A stretch of DNA of 64,000 nucleotides, taken from Rhodopseudomonas palustris. GTDB lineage: Bacteria > Pseudomonadota > Alphaproteobacteria > Rhizobiales > Xanthobacteraceae. The translations under genes and the position numbers were made by a program. Position 1 is the first letter of the stretch, and every line of letters starts with the position of its first letter. The stretch spans positions 1 through 64,000 of the forward strand of contig JACRJB010000021.1 in NCBI GenBank assembly GCA_016215605.1, given 5' to 3'. Of the stretch, positions 24,372-31,422 are shown in pieces. The notes under the pieces were generated by a model. It was given only the letters and a program-made list of their open reading frames with translations. It had not been told where the DNA came from and ran no database searches.

Positions 24372-24968
24372 ATGACGATGGCCTCCGAGATCCGACCGTC
24401 CCTCGGCGACGCGATCCGAACTCTCGATGGCAAATGGGGGTGGTTCGTCGCGGCGGGCGTGATCGAGCTGATTGTTGCAGGAATCGCCTCCACCAATCTG
24501 GTGCTCGCCAATCTGACCTCCGTGGAGGTGATCGGCGCGGCGATGATGGTTGGCGGCGGTGCCCAGATCGTTCACGCTGTTTCGGCTCGCGGGGCGCAAC
24601 GCGTATTGTTCTGGCTCCTGAGTAGCGTCATCTACATCGTCGCCGGGGTGATTGTGGTCTACGATCCTCTGCTCGCCTCGTACGAACTCGTTCTGCTGGC
24701 GGGGTTCTTCCTGGGAGGCGCCGGCCTCGTGCGAGTCTTGGCCGCCGTTCAGACGAGACCGGCGGCGGGCTGGCGCTGGATCGTCGCGGCCGGCCTCGTC
24801 ACTTTCGCGGTCGGCGTCGTGCTGATCGTCGGCTCGCGAGGAATCGCCCTTTGGTTGTTCGGTGCTCTGCTGGTCGTGGACTTCGTCATGCAGGGCTGGA
24901 GCAATCTCGCCTTCGGACTTGCGATCAAAGTGCGAGCCGTAAGACGGTCCCGTCGCAAAGCGGCGTAG
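24372..24968 (+). CDS. HdeD-family inner membrane protein
   Basis: 198 residues with about six hydrophobic segments in three repeats, each of the form WFVAAGVIELIVAGIAS / VIYIVAGVIVVYDPLLA / WIVAAGLVTFAVGVVLIV. This is the DUF308/HdeD fold. HdeD of enteric bacteria is an acid-resistance membrane protein of unknown mechanism. The basic RAVRRSRRK tail should be cytoplasmic. It sits 15 bases after dps on the same strand. A strong hairpin follows the gene. Confidence 0.82.
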   Translation: MTMASEIRPSLGDAIRTLDGKWGWFVAAGVIELIVAGIASTNLVLANLTSVEVIGAAMMVGGGAQIVHAVSARGAQRVLFWLLSSVIYIVAGVIVVYDPLLASYELVLLAGFFLGGAGLVRVLAAVQTRPAAGWRWIVAAGLVTFAVGVVLIVGSRGIALWLFGALLVVDFVMQGWSNLAFGLAIKVRAVRRSRRKAA

Positions 24969-24977
24969 CAGAGGTCA

Positions 24978-25006
24978 TCCGGCGGAGTCTCTTTGGCTCC
25001 GCCGGA
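24978..25006. terminator. Hairpin between convergent genes
   Basis: tccggcggag (24978-24987) and ctccgccgga (24997-25006) are perfect 10-base arms around a 9-base loop, located just after hdeD and before the end of the convergent kinase gene. There is no T-run, but the position suits a bidirectional transcript end. Confidence 0.55.
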
Positions 25007-25108
25007 GGTGTTCCGCCGCGTTCCACCGATTGCGCGTCTCTCACCCGGAACGTCGCAACTCGGATCCTCACGGCGCTGCGACGGGGTGACAGGCCCGCCT
25101 CCGCGGAA

Positions 25109-25942
25109 TCAGTCCGCTAATCCGAGACGGAACGATAAGTTGCTTCCGATGCCGGGTTCGGAGTGCGCCGTCAGCTCTCCGCCATGCGCTTCGACGATTG
25201 CGCGGGAAATCGCCAGGCCGAGGTCCTTTCCGTCGGGGCTGCTGGGAAAGAACGGCTCGAATGTCCGCCTGAGAACGACCGCATCCATCGCGTCCCCGCT
25301 GTGACCGATGCTGCAATGAACCGCATCGTCGAGATGAAAGACTTTGATGGTGAGGCGCCGGTCGGCGTCGGCGACTGTGGCCATCGCGTCGACCGCGATG
25401 CCGATCAGCGCGAGCAAAACCTGCTGCAATTGCGCGGGGTCTGCCCGCACATGTTTCGGGGCCGCCGGAGCCTGCTTGTCGACGGCGATCCGGTGCCGCT
25501 CCAGATCCTTGGCGGTCGTCCGCAGCGCCGCTTCCAGCAGGTCCTCGATCAGCACGGGCGTCAGGGATGGCTCCGCGCGCTGGGCAAGCGAATGCAACGA
25601 TCGTGCGATGGCTGCCGCACGCAAGGCCGAGTCGCGGATGCGCACGAGACCGCGGATCGCCTCACTCAGGTCGGCCTGCGGGCGATCGAGCCAACGCAGC
25701 GCCGCCTCGGCATCGAAGGCGAGGCTGGTCAGTGGCTGATGCAGCTCGCGCGACAGCGCGGCGGCGTAGCGCCCCATCGCCGCTCTGTGGTTGGGCTCCG
25801 TGGTTGGTTGCGGGCACGGCTCCGTTGCGCGGTCGAGGCCGCTCGAGGCGGACAGCGAAGGCGCGGCGCCGGGCCTCGCGCTCTCCGCGGACCGGCATCG
25901 TTGCGGCCGGCCGACTGTTGGCGGAGCGAGCGGTTCGTGCAT
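25109..25942 (-). CDS. Degenerate sensor histidine kinase (possible pseudokinase)
   Basis: About 277 residues from ATG 25942, which has an AGGA eight bases upstream; the longer frame to 26197 looks non-coding. After a low-complexity N-terminus comes an H-box, LSRELHQPLTSLAFDAEAAL, with the His kept, then a HATPase domain whose key motifs are eroded. The N-box reads LLALIGIAVDAMA, without the conserved Asn residues; G1 reads GHSGDAMD instead of DxGxG; G2 reads GKDLGLAIS. The F-box (RTFEPFFPS) is intact. It has no sensor or membrane domain. It is clearly related to the kinase end of the large protein at 49973-55138 (ALRWLDR...GLVRIRDS versus ALRWLNR...GLTRIRNS). It probably cannot bind ATP normally and may act as a scaffold or a phosphatase/dimer partner. 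Confidence 0.75.
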   Translation of the reverse strand: MHEPLAPPTVGRPQRCRSAESARPGAAPSLSASSGLDRATEPCPQPTTEPNHRAAMGRYAAALSRELHQPLTSLAFDAEAALRWLDRPQADLSEAIRGLVRIRDSALRAAAIARSLHSLAQRAEPSLTPVLIEDLLEAALRTTAKDLERHRIAVDKQAPAAPKHVRADPAQLQQVLLALIGIAVDAMATVADADRRLTIKVFHLDDAVHCSIGHSGDAMDAVVLRRTFEPFFPSSPDGKDLGLAISRAIVEAHGGELTAHSEPGIGSNLSFRLGLAD

Positions 25943-26087
25943 CCAAGCATTCCTCATCGGGAGGTCGCAGTCCGACTCGACCGGTCGGATGCCGTTCCTC
26001 GATGGGCATGATCGTCCGCCCGCCGGGGGTGGTCTTGAACGAAATGCGAATTGTTGGACTCGATTCAGAGCCGTTTCGCAGTGCGGC

Positions 26088-26993
26088 TCACCGCCGATGA
26101 TCCCGCCAGGCGCGCGGCGTCGCACCGGTCTCGCGAGAAAACACCCGGGTGAAATGGCTCTGATCCGCGAAGCCGCAGGCGATCGCCACTTCCGCAAGCG
26201 ATAGTCGCCCCTCGGCCATCAGCTGCTTGGCTTGCTGGACGCGCATCTTGAGCAGCCAGCGATGCGGCGTCGTCCCGGTGGCCTCGGCGAACTGTCGCGC
26301 AAAATAGCTCGGTGTCAGCCCGCATTCGGCCGCGATCTCGCTGATCGAGATGTCGCCGTTCAGCCGGCTCGCGATCAGGTCCTTCGCCCGCCTCAGCCGC
26401 CACCCTGCGAGGCCCTTGGCCAGCACGCGCGGCTCGATCGCCACCCCATAGGTTCCAGCAATGTGGGCACACATCGCCATCATGCTGTGATCGAGAAAGA
26501 GCTGATTGGCTTCCGCAGGTCGCTCGAGTGCTGGGAGCACCGCCATGCCCAGATGCAGCATGGTTGGATCGAAGAAGCCGTGGCCGCTCCCGATGCGCAG
26601 CTCGTCGGTCGCCGCTACGCCGCTCGCGGCGGCCAAGTCGGCGAAATAACGCCGCGGGATATGAAAATGCAGGAAATCGAACGGGTCTTCCAGGTTGGCT
26701 TCGACGCCGTGCCGGAGGTCGTAGAAAACGCTGTGATTGCGGCGAAGCTCGGTCTGGACGGAGCTGCGGCCGCCGAGCCAGAGCTCGCCCTGCTGGTAGT
26801 CGATCAGTTCGACTGTGATTGCGAAGCCCTCTTCGGGAGGCACCGGCTCGACCAGCCCGAAGCCCGGCCCTCCGGTCAGACGGGCGACCGTGATGTCGCT
26901 TTGTGCGCGTCCCTTCACCAGTAGCGAGGTGACCGTACACTGCCCGCGCCAATGCTCGTCCAGCCGCGTGCCGTAGAATTCGGTCCTGCTCAC
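26088..26993 (-). CDS. AraC-family transcriptional regulator
   Basis: About 301 residues from GTG 26993, which follows a GGGGAG Shine-Dalgarno at six bases; no ATG is near. The N-terminal 190 residues form an effector domain of the type with DFLHFHIPRRYF and HLGMAVLPALERP. The C-terminal pair of helix-turn-helix motifs is complete: ISISEIAAECGLTPSYFARQFAEATG and LSLAEVAIACGFADQSHFTRVFSRETG, ending TPRAWRDHRR. It is encoded next to the RpoH-like sigma factor on the same strand and could control part of the surrounding stress genes, though no target site is visible. Confidence 0.88.
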   Translation of the reverse strand: MSRTEFYGTRLDEHWRGQCTVTSLLVKGRAQSDITVARLTGGPGFGLVEPVPPEEGFAITVELIDYQQGELWLGGRSSVQTELRRNHSVFYDLRHGVEANLEDPFDFLHFHIPRRYFADLAAASGVAATDELRIGSGHGFFDPTMLHLGMAVLPALERPAEANQLFLDHSMMAMCAHIAGTYGVAIEPRVLAKGLAGWRLRRAKDLIASRLNGDISISEIAAECGLTPSYFARQFAEATGTTPHRWLLKMRVQQAKQLMAEGRLSLAEVAIACGFADQSHFTRVFSRETGATPRAWRDHRR

Positions 26994-27108
26994 TCTCCAC
27001 TCCCCGTCACGTCTGCAATACTCGACCGGGCCGTAGGCGGACAACTCGCGTTTCAGTGAGCTGGTCGCGACGGGCGTGCGACATGGAGACGCCCGGAAAG
27101 CCGGCCGA

Positions 27109-28092
27109 TCAGAAAACGTGCGCCACGGCCTCCATGCCGATCCGGTGCGGGCGCATGGCGGTCGCCTGCGCACGTCGACTGGTCGTGCACCGCGCGGCAA
27201 GCTGGGCCGTGCCGCAGGTCCGGCGGGCGGCGGACGCGACCTTCGCGAACGCGCGCGCCTCGATCTGCCGGACTCGCTCGGCCGAAATCGAGAGCGACTG
27301 ACCGATCGATTCGAAGCTGGCGGGGCGCTCGCCCAGATGCCGTGCCGAAAAGATGTAGCGTTCCCTCGCATCGAGCTGCACCAGCGCGTCCCGGAGCGCG
27401 CCGCGCTGACGGTCGAGCTCGTCGTGGCCGGCGAGGACGGCTTCGGCGTTCGGTGAATCGTCGGCGATCAGATCCTGCCACTCGCCGCTCTCGTCGAGAT
27501 CCGACAGCGGCGCATTCAACGACAGATCGCCCGACAGGCGCTGCTCCATCTCGATGACCTCGCGCAGCGGGACGTCGAGCGTTGTCGAGATCTGCTCCGC
27601 CAGGTCCTTGGTCAGGGCGCCGTGGTGATCGGGCCGCAGTTTGCGGATTTCGCCGCGGAGACGGAAGAACAGCTTCTTCTGCGCCGGTGTTCGGCCGATG
27701 CGCACCAGCGACCACGACCTGACGATGTGGTCGTAGATCGCCGATCTGATCCACCACACCGCGCAAGTCGCAAACCGCGCGCCCCGGTTCGGATCGAATT
27801 TGTCGAGCGCCATCATCAATCCGAGATTCGCTTCGGCGATCAGATCGCCGATCGGAAATCCGTAACGCCGGTAGTTGCGGGCCAGCTTCGCCGCGAGCCG
27901 AAGGTGGCTGGTGATCAGCACGTCGGCCGCCGCCTTGTCACGAGAGGCCAGCCAGCGCTGCCACAAGCGCGCTTCTTCGTCCTCTTCGAGGACCGGATAG
28001 CGGCCGATCGCCCGCATGTAGTCGTGCTCGTCGAACAGCATGGAATTGACGTGTGTCGATGCGGGCGCCGTCATAGGAGCTAATGAAGCCAT
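27109..28092 (-). CDS. RpoH-type (sigma-32) RNA polymerase sigma factor
   Basis: About 327 residues from ATG 28092, which is preceded by GGAG at good spacing. Region 1.2/2 is typical of sigma-32: YMRAIGRYPVLEEDEEARL, HLRLAAKLARNYRRYGFP, DLIAEANLGLMMALDKFDP and WWIRSAIYDHIVRSWSLV. The RpoH box follows (RTPAQKKLFFRLRGEIRKL), then region 4 with SFESIGQSLSISAERVRQIEARAFAKV. A tail of about 35 residues with several Cys and His lies beyond region 4, longer than I expect for RpoH. Alphaproteobacteria usually carry two or three rpoH genes; this one looks like an RpoH2/accessory type serving oxidative or general stress rather than the main heat-shock factor. Confidence 0.88.
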   Translation of the reverse strand: MASLAPMTAPASTHVNSMLFDEHDYMRAIGRYPVLEEDEEARLWQRWLASRDKAAADVLITSHLRLAAKLARNYRRYGFPIGDLIAEANLGLMMALDKFDPNRGARFATCAVWWIRSAIYDHIVRSWSLVRIGRTPAQKKLFFRLRGEIRKLRPDHHGALTKDLAEQISTTLDVPLREVIEMEQRLSGDLSLNAPLSDLDESGEWQDLIADDSPNAEAVLAGHDELDRQRGALRDALVQLDARERYIFSARHLGERPASFESIGQSLSISAERVRQIEARAFAKVASAARRTCGTAQLAARCTTSRRAQATAMRPHRIGMEAVAHVF

Positions 28093-28392
28093 GGGAATCT
28101 CCACTGCCGAATGCTGAACTCTGGTAAGCAAGGTAGCGAGGCCCGCTTCGACTGAACATTAAATCTAGGTGTTAGGTTGGCCTCGGAACGAATGACGGCG
28201 ATCCACCCGCGCCTCCAGCGACAATGTCGGGCATTTCATCTGCAGGGCATCGCCGCGCGCGAAAAGCGCAAAGCATCGTCGATTTCGACAAGACCGGACG
28301 GCGCGTCCGCGCCGAAGATGCGTGCGGCTCGTCCACTTGATGGTGCGCGCCAGATGCCTGCCGGTTAAGAACCCGTGGGTCGCGCCGGGCCG
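28093..28392. other. Intergenic spacer upstream of the sigma factor gene
   Basis: 300 bases between the rpoH-like gene and the end of the DUF1275 gene, both on the minus strand. It is locally AT-richer around 28150-28175 (aacattaaatctaggtgtta), which suits a promoter region for the sigma factor, but no hexamer pair is convincing. No RNA gene or repeat is recognised. Confidence 0.4.
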
Positions 28393-29130
28393 TTACGGGC
28401 TGCTCGATAGCCGCGGTGAGTCGCCGGTCGGATTCGGCGAGCGGAGCTGGTCGAGCGTCACGCCGATCGCGAGAACCACAAGCACCCCAGCGGCTCCCGA
28501 CATCGCTCCCATCAGGCCGAAATGCCTCAGCGCCAGACTGCCCAAAACGACGCCGACGAGAAAGGCGCTCCATGAGGCGCCAAAAACCAAGACCTGAGCT
28601 GCGCCACCCCGGCGCTGCGCCAGCACAGATAGAGCTTTGCCGAAATTGAACAGAAAGCCGGTGATGAAGCTCTTGCCGAGTTCGACGCCGACGATCGTCT
28701 CGTGAGCGGCGTTCTGGATGCCCATCGCAACGCAGATCGGGAGCAGCGCGGCGTAGCTGCTGGTGATGAGGCTCAGCGCGATCGTCAGCAGCAGCAATGC
28801 AATCTCCGTGGCCAGAATCGCCGTCAGCTTGAAGCGACTGACGGCGTCACCGATCCACGATCCGATAAACGCGCCCGCGATGAAACCGATGATCACCAAG
28901 CCGCACGGCATCAGAAACTGTCGATCGCCTTCGGCAATCGCGATGCCCAGGCGGGTGCTGTTGCCGCTCATGAACGAAACGTACAGACCGGCCAGATGGG
29001 TGTAGCCGACGGCGTCGAGAAATCCCGCCATGCACGTCAGCGACAGCGCGAACACGCCGTGGAGAATCGACCTCGCGCCGGGGGCCGTCGCGGTCTCCGG
29101 CGCTTTTGCCTTGTCGACGTCCGACCGCAT
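28393..29130 (-). CDS. DUF1275 (YoaK-like) membrane protein
   Basis: About 245 residues with six or more transmembrane segments. The DUF1275 signature is clear: LTCMAGFLDAVGYTHLAGLYVSFMSGNSTRLG, given here as three blocks that run through residues 27-58. Further hallmarks are AMGIQNAAHE and FITGFLFNFGKAL. The function of the family is not established; members are predicted transporters. I prefer the ATG at 29130 to the one at 29214, since the extra 28 residues look non-coding; no good Shine-Dalgarno decides it. It follows oxalate decarboxylase on the same strand and may be co-transcribed, raising the possibility that it moves an organic acid. Confidence 0.8.
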   Translation of the reverse strand: MRSDVDKAKAPETATAPGARSILHGVFALSLTCMAGFLDAVGYTHLAGLYVSFMSGNSTRLGIAIAEGDRQFLMPCGLVIIGFIAGAFIGSWIGDAVSRFKLTAILATEIALLLLTIALSLITSSYAALLPICVAMGIQNAAHETIVGVELGKSFITGFLFNFGKALSVLAQRRGGAAQVLVFGASWSAFLVGVVLGSLALRHFGLMGAMSGAAGVLVVLAIGVTLDQLRSPNPTGDSPRLSSSP

Positions 29131-29232
29131 CGTGCCACTCGCTTGGGATGTCGGCGTTGCGCGCGGGTGCGGGACAGACGGATGCTCGCGCGCGACCATG
29201 CCGCACGCAAGCATCCGTCTGCCGATCCGGCG

Positions 29233-30369
29233 TCAGCGGGTTACGGCGCGCGGGTTCGGGTTGAGTGCCGCCATCGCGACGTCGTCGAGATCGAGATGGC
29301 CGCGCACCAGATCCGGCGGGGTGAGCGCCAGCCACTGATTGAGCGGAACGTCCTTGAACAGCGGTTTGTTGAAGACGTTCAGCACCCGCACCGGAGTGGT
29401 GCCGATGTTCTCGATGTAGTGCGCGAGGGTTTTCGGCACGTAGCCGACGTCGCCGGCGCGATAGTTGAACGTCCGCGCCTTGGAGGTGGCGTCGAACACG
29501 GTCATCCGGGCCTCACCCTGAATGTAATATTGCCATTCGTCGGCGTCGGGGTGCCAATGAATTTCGCGCAGTGCGCCGGGCTCGAGGTCGATGATCAGCG
29601 CCGCCATGTTGGTCACGGGGAAGTTGCGGACGTCGATCACCGTGGTCTTGCCGCCGTCCCACTGCGTCGGCGTGAAGTCGCGGCCATGCACCGTGAACGG
29701 CATCGCGGGCCGGTTCTTCGGCAGCTTCTCCAGCACCTCGTCGAGCGGCGGCGGCACCGGAAGCGGGAAGATGTACTTCTCCTTCGGCGGCAGATTGGCG
29801 AAGTGCGTCGCCGGAATGCCGAAATTCTTGGCGACCACTTCGATCGGCATATGTGCCATCAACTCGGTCACCAGCAGCGTCTCGTTTTCGGAGAAGTTGC
29901 CGTCGTCGAACACCAGCAGAAACTCGCAGCCTTCCGCGTGCGCCTGGATCGAATGCGGGATGCCGGAGGGAAACAGCCAGATGTCGCCGGCCTGCAGATC
30001 ATCGACGAAGACGCCACGGTCGTAATCCACCGCGGTGACGCGGCAGCTGCCCTGGAGCACGTAGCCCCATTCGGCTTCCTTGTGCCAGTGCAGCTCCCGG
30101 ACCACGCCGGGGCCGAGCCGCATATCGACGCCGGCCATGCCCTTGGCGGCGGGCAATTCCCGCACCGTGACCTCGCGCGCCCAGCCGCCGGCCTCCAGGC
30201 GGTTGTGCGCCATCCCGAAAGAGAATTTCAGATTCGGGATCGAGCCGTTGTCAGTGGCAGGGGGGACCAGAATATCGGGGTTCTGCAGATCGAGTTCGAT
30301 ATTGCGCGGTCCCGGATCATCGGCGCCATAGCTGCCGCGAATCGGTTGAGGTTTGGCTGATGTCGGCAT
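29233..30369 (-). CDS. oxdC: Oxalate decarboxylase (bicupin)
   Basis: 378 residues of the bicupin oxalate decarboxylase family, which converts oxalate to formate and CO2 with Mn and O2. Each cupin has its metal site: HWHKEAEWGYVLQG in cupin 1 and HWHPDADEWQYYIQG in cupin 2. The active-site lid reads DDGNFSENETLLVTEL; its SEN motif carries the Glu that acts as proton donor in true decarboxylases, and this favours decarboxylase over oxalate oxidase. The start is ATG 30369 (MPTSAKPQPIRG). No signal peptide is seen, so it is cytoplasmic. The reaction consumes a proton and is used elsewhere for acid tolerance. The formate might be oxidised by another enzyme; no formate dehydrogenase proper is in the window. 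Confidence 0.92.
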   Translation of the reverse strand: MPTSAKPQPIRGSYGADDPGPRNIELDLQNPDILVPPATDNGSIPNLKFSFGMAHNRLEAGGWAREVTVRELPAAKGMAGVDMRLGPGVVRELHWHKEAEWGYVLQGSCRVTAVDYDRGVFVDDLQAGDIWLFPSGIPHSIQAHAEGCEFLLVFDDGNFSENETLLVTELMAHMPIEVVAKNFGIPATHFANLPPKEKYIFPLPVPPPLDEVLEKLPKNRPAMPFTVHGRDFTPTQWDGGKTTVIDVRNFPVTNMAALIIDLEPGALREIHWHPDADEWQYYIQGEARMTVFDATSKARTFNYRAGDVGYVPKTLAHYIENIGTTPVRVLNVFNKPLFKDVPLNQWLALTPPDLVRGHLDLDDVAMAALNPNPRAVTR

Positions 30370-30564
30370 TGCGTGTCTCCGCTGCATGCATGAGGGGCCA
30401 GGCGTCATCTCATCCGTGAGGTGGGTCGCGGTCGGCCTGCAGCTAATATGAGGAGGACTGCCGCGATGGGCTTCTCGGAAAGCACTTCAAATGTGCGCGG
30501 CTTCCGCTTCGAACGATCGCGTATAGCGGCGGAGCGGTTTCGGGATGGGGCCGGACAATACGGA

Positions 30565-31008
30565 CTACGACAGTGCGCGGCACTCTTCGATTGTCTTGCC
30601 CGGGGGACTGGGCTCGAACAGCCGGCCGAGTCGATACCCGGCCGCGGCGGCGAGCAATGACAGGGCGATCACACCCGTCACATAAGCGGCTCCGGAAAGC
30701 GCGTGATGGTCCAGGATGATCATGAACGTCTCCAGCCCCATCAGCGACCGCGTCGTGTAACCGCCGCAGAAACCCGCCATCACGAATTGACGGGACACGT
30801 CGCTCGCTGGGAAAGCCCCACGCCGATCCGTCAGCGTGGCGTAGAGCGCGATGATGAAAGATCCGGCGACGTTGACGAAGGCGGTCGCGACCAGATCGCC
30901 GCCGACTCCTATCTCCATGATGATCGATGCCGTGGCGAACCGCGACAGCGCTCCGAGCGAGCTGCCAAGTGCGACGGCGGTGCAGAGAACGATCCGCGAG
31001 GCTGGCAT
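30565..31008 (-). CDS. crcB: CrcB/Fluc fluoride channel subunit, degenerate Phe box
   Basis: About 147 residues from ATG 31008, four hydrophobic segments. The family marks are present: GSSLGALSRFATASI, the pore Asn in AFVNVAGSFIIALY, and CGGYTTRSLMGLETF. In single-gene Fluc channels the last motif is normally GxTTFSTFSxE with two pore phenylalanines; here these positions are Arg and Met. The channel lets toxic F- leave the cytoplasm. It lies two bases after the stop of the second crcB gene, so the two are one translational unit. The pair probably forms a heterodimer with fixed opposite topology. Confidence 0.88.
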   Translation of the reverse strand: MPASRIVLCTAVALGSSLGALSRFATASIIMEIGVGGDLVATAFVNVAGSFIIALYATLTDRRGAFPASDVSRQFVMAGFCGGYTTRSLMGLETFMIILDHHALSGAAYVTGVIALSLLAAAAGYRLGRLFEPSPPGKTIEECRALS

Positions 31009-31010
31009 GG

Positions 31011-31412
31011 TCAGGCTCCTCCACCTGCAACCCAGATCGTGCCGGAATAGCCGAGCGCGACCGCGACCAGACACAGCGTTGTCGAGGCGACCACGTTCAG
31101 CGTCGCAAGCGCCGTACGGCGATCTAAGACCAGGTTGATGGTCTGGAGACTGAACGACGACACCGTGGTGTAGCCGCCGAGCACCCCTGTGATGATCAGA
31201 TCTCGCATGAGCGGGCTGTCAAATCCGCCCGCGTAGACTCGAGCCAGGCCGACGAAGATGCCGATCAGCAGCGCGCCGGAGACATTGACGATGAGGGTGC
31301 CCCAGGGGAAGGTCGTTCCCCAACGCTGCCCGACGGCGTCCGACACCACGAAGCGGGCCGCGCCTCCGATGGCGCCGCCGACACCGACCAGCAGACAGGC
31401 TTCGAGCGTCAT
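31011..31412 (-). CDS. crcB: CrcB/Fluc fluoride channel subunit
   Basis: 133 residues, four transmembrane helices. Family motifs: VGVGGAIGGAARFVVSD, the pore strand PWGTLIVNVSGALLIGIFVG with Asn, and TGVLGGYTTVSSFSLQT. The Phe box keeps the second phenylalanine (SSF) but has Val at the first. It begins 10 bases after the stop of the RND pump gene on the same strand, so fluoride efflux and RND efflux share a transcript. I looked for a fluoride riboswitch ahead of the operon and did not see one. Function: passive F- export, important mainly when acidic surroundings drive HF into the cell. Confidence 0.9.
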   Translation of the reverse strand: MTLEACLLVGVGGAIGGAARFVVSDAVGQRWGTTFPWGTLIVNVSGALLIGIFVGLARVYAGGFDSPLMRDLIITGVLGGYTTVSSFSLQTINLVLDRRTALATLNVVASTTLCLVAVALGYSGTIWVAGGGA

Positions 31413-31422
31413 CGTCTGCGCC

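Noticed and set aside
22848-24968. Antiviral defence island
   Set aside because: The genes are stress and iron-storage proteins; no nuclease, reverse transcriptase or toxin module was seen here or elsewhere in the window.
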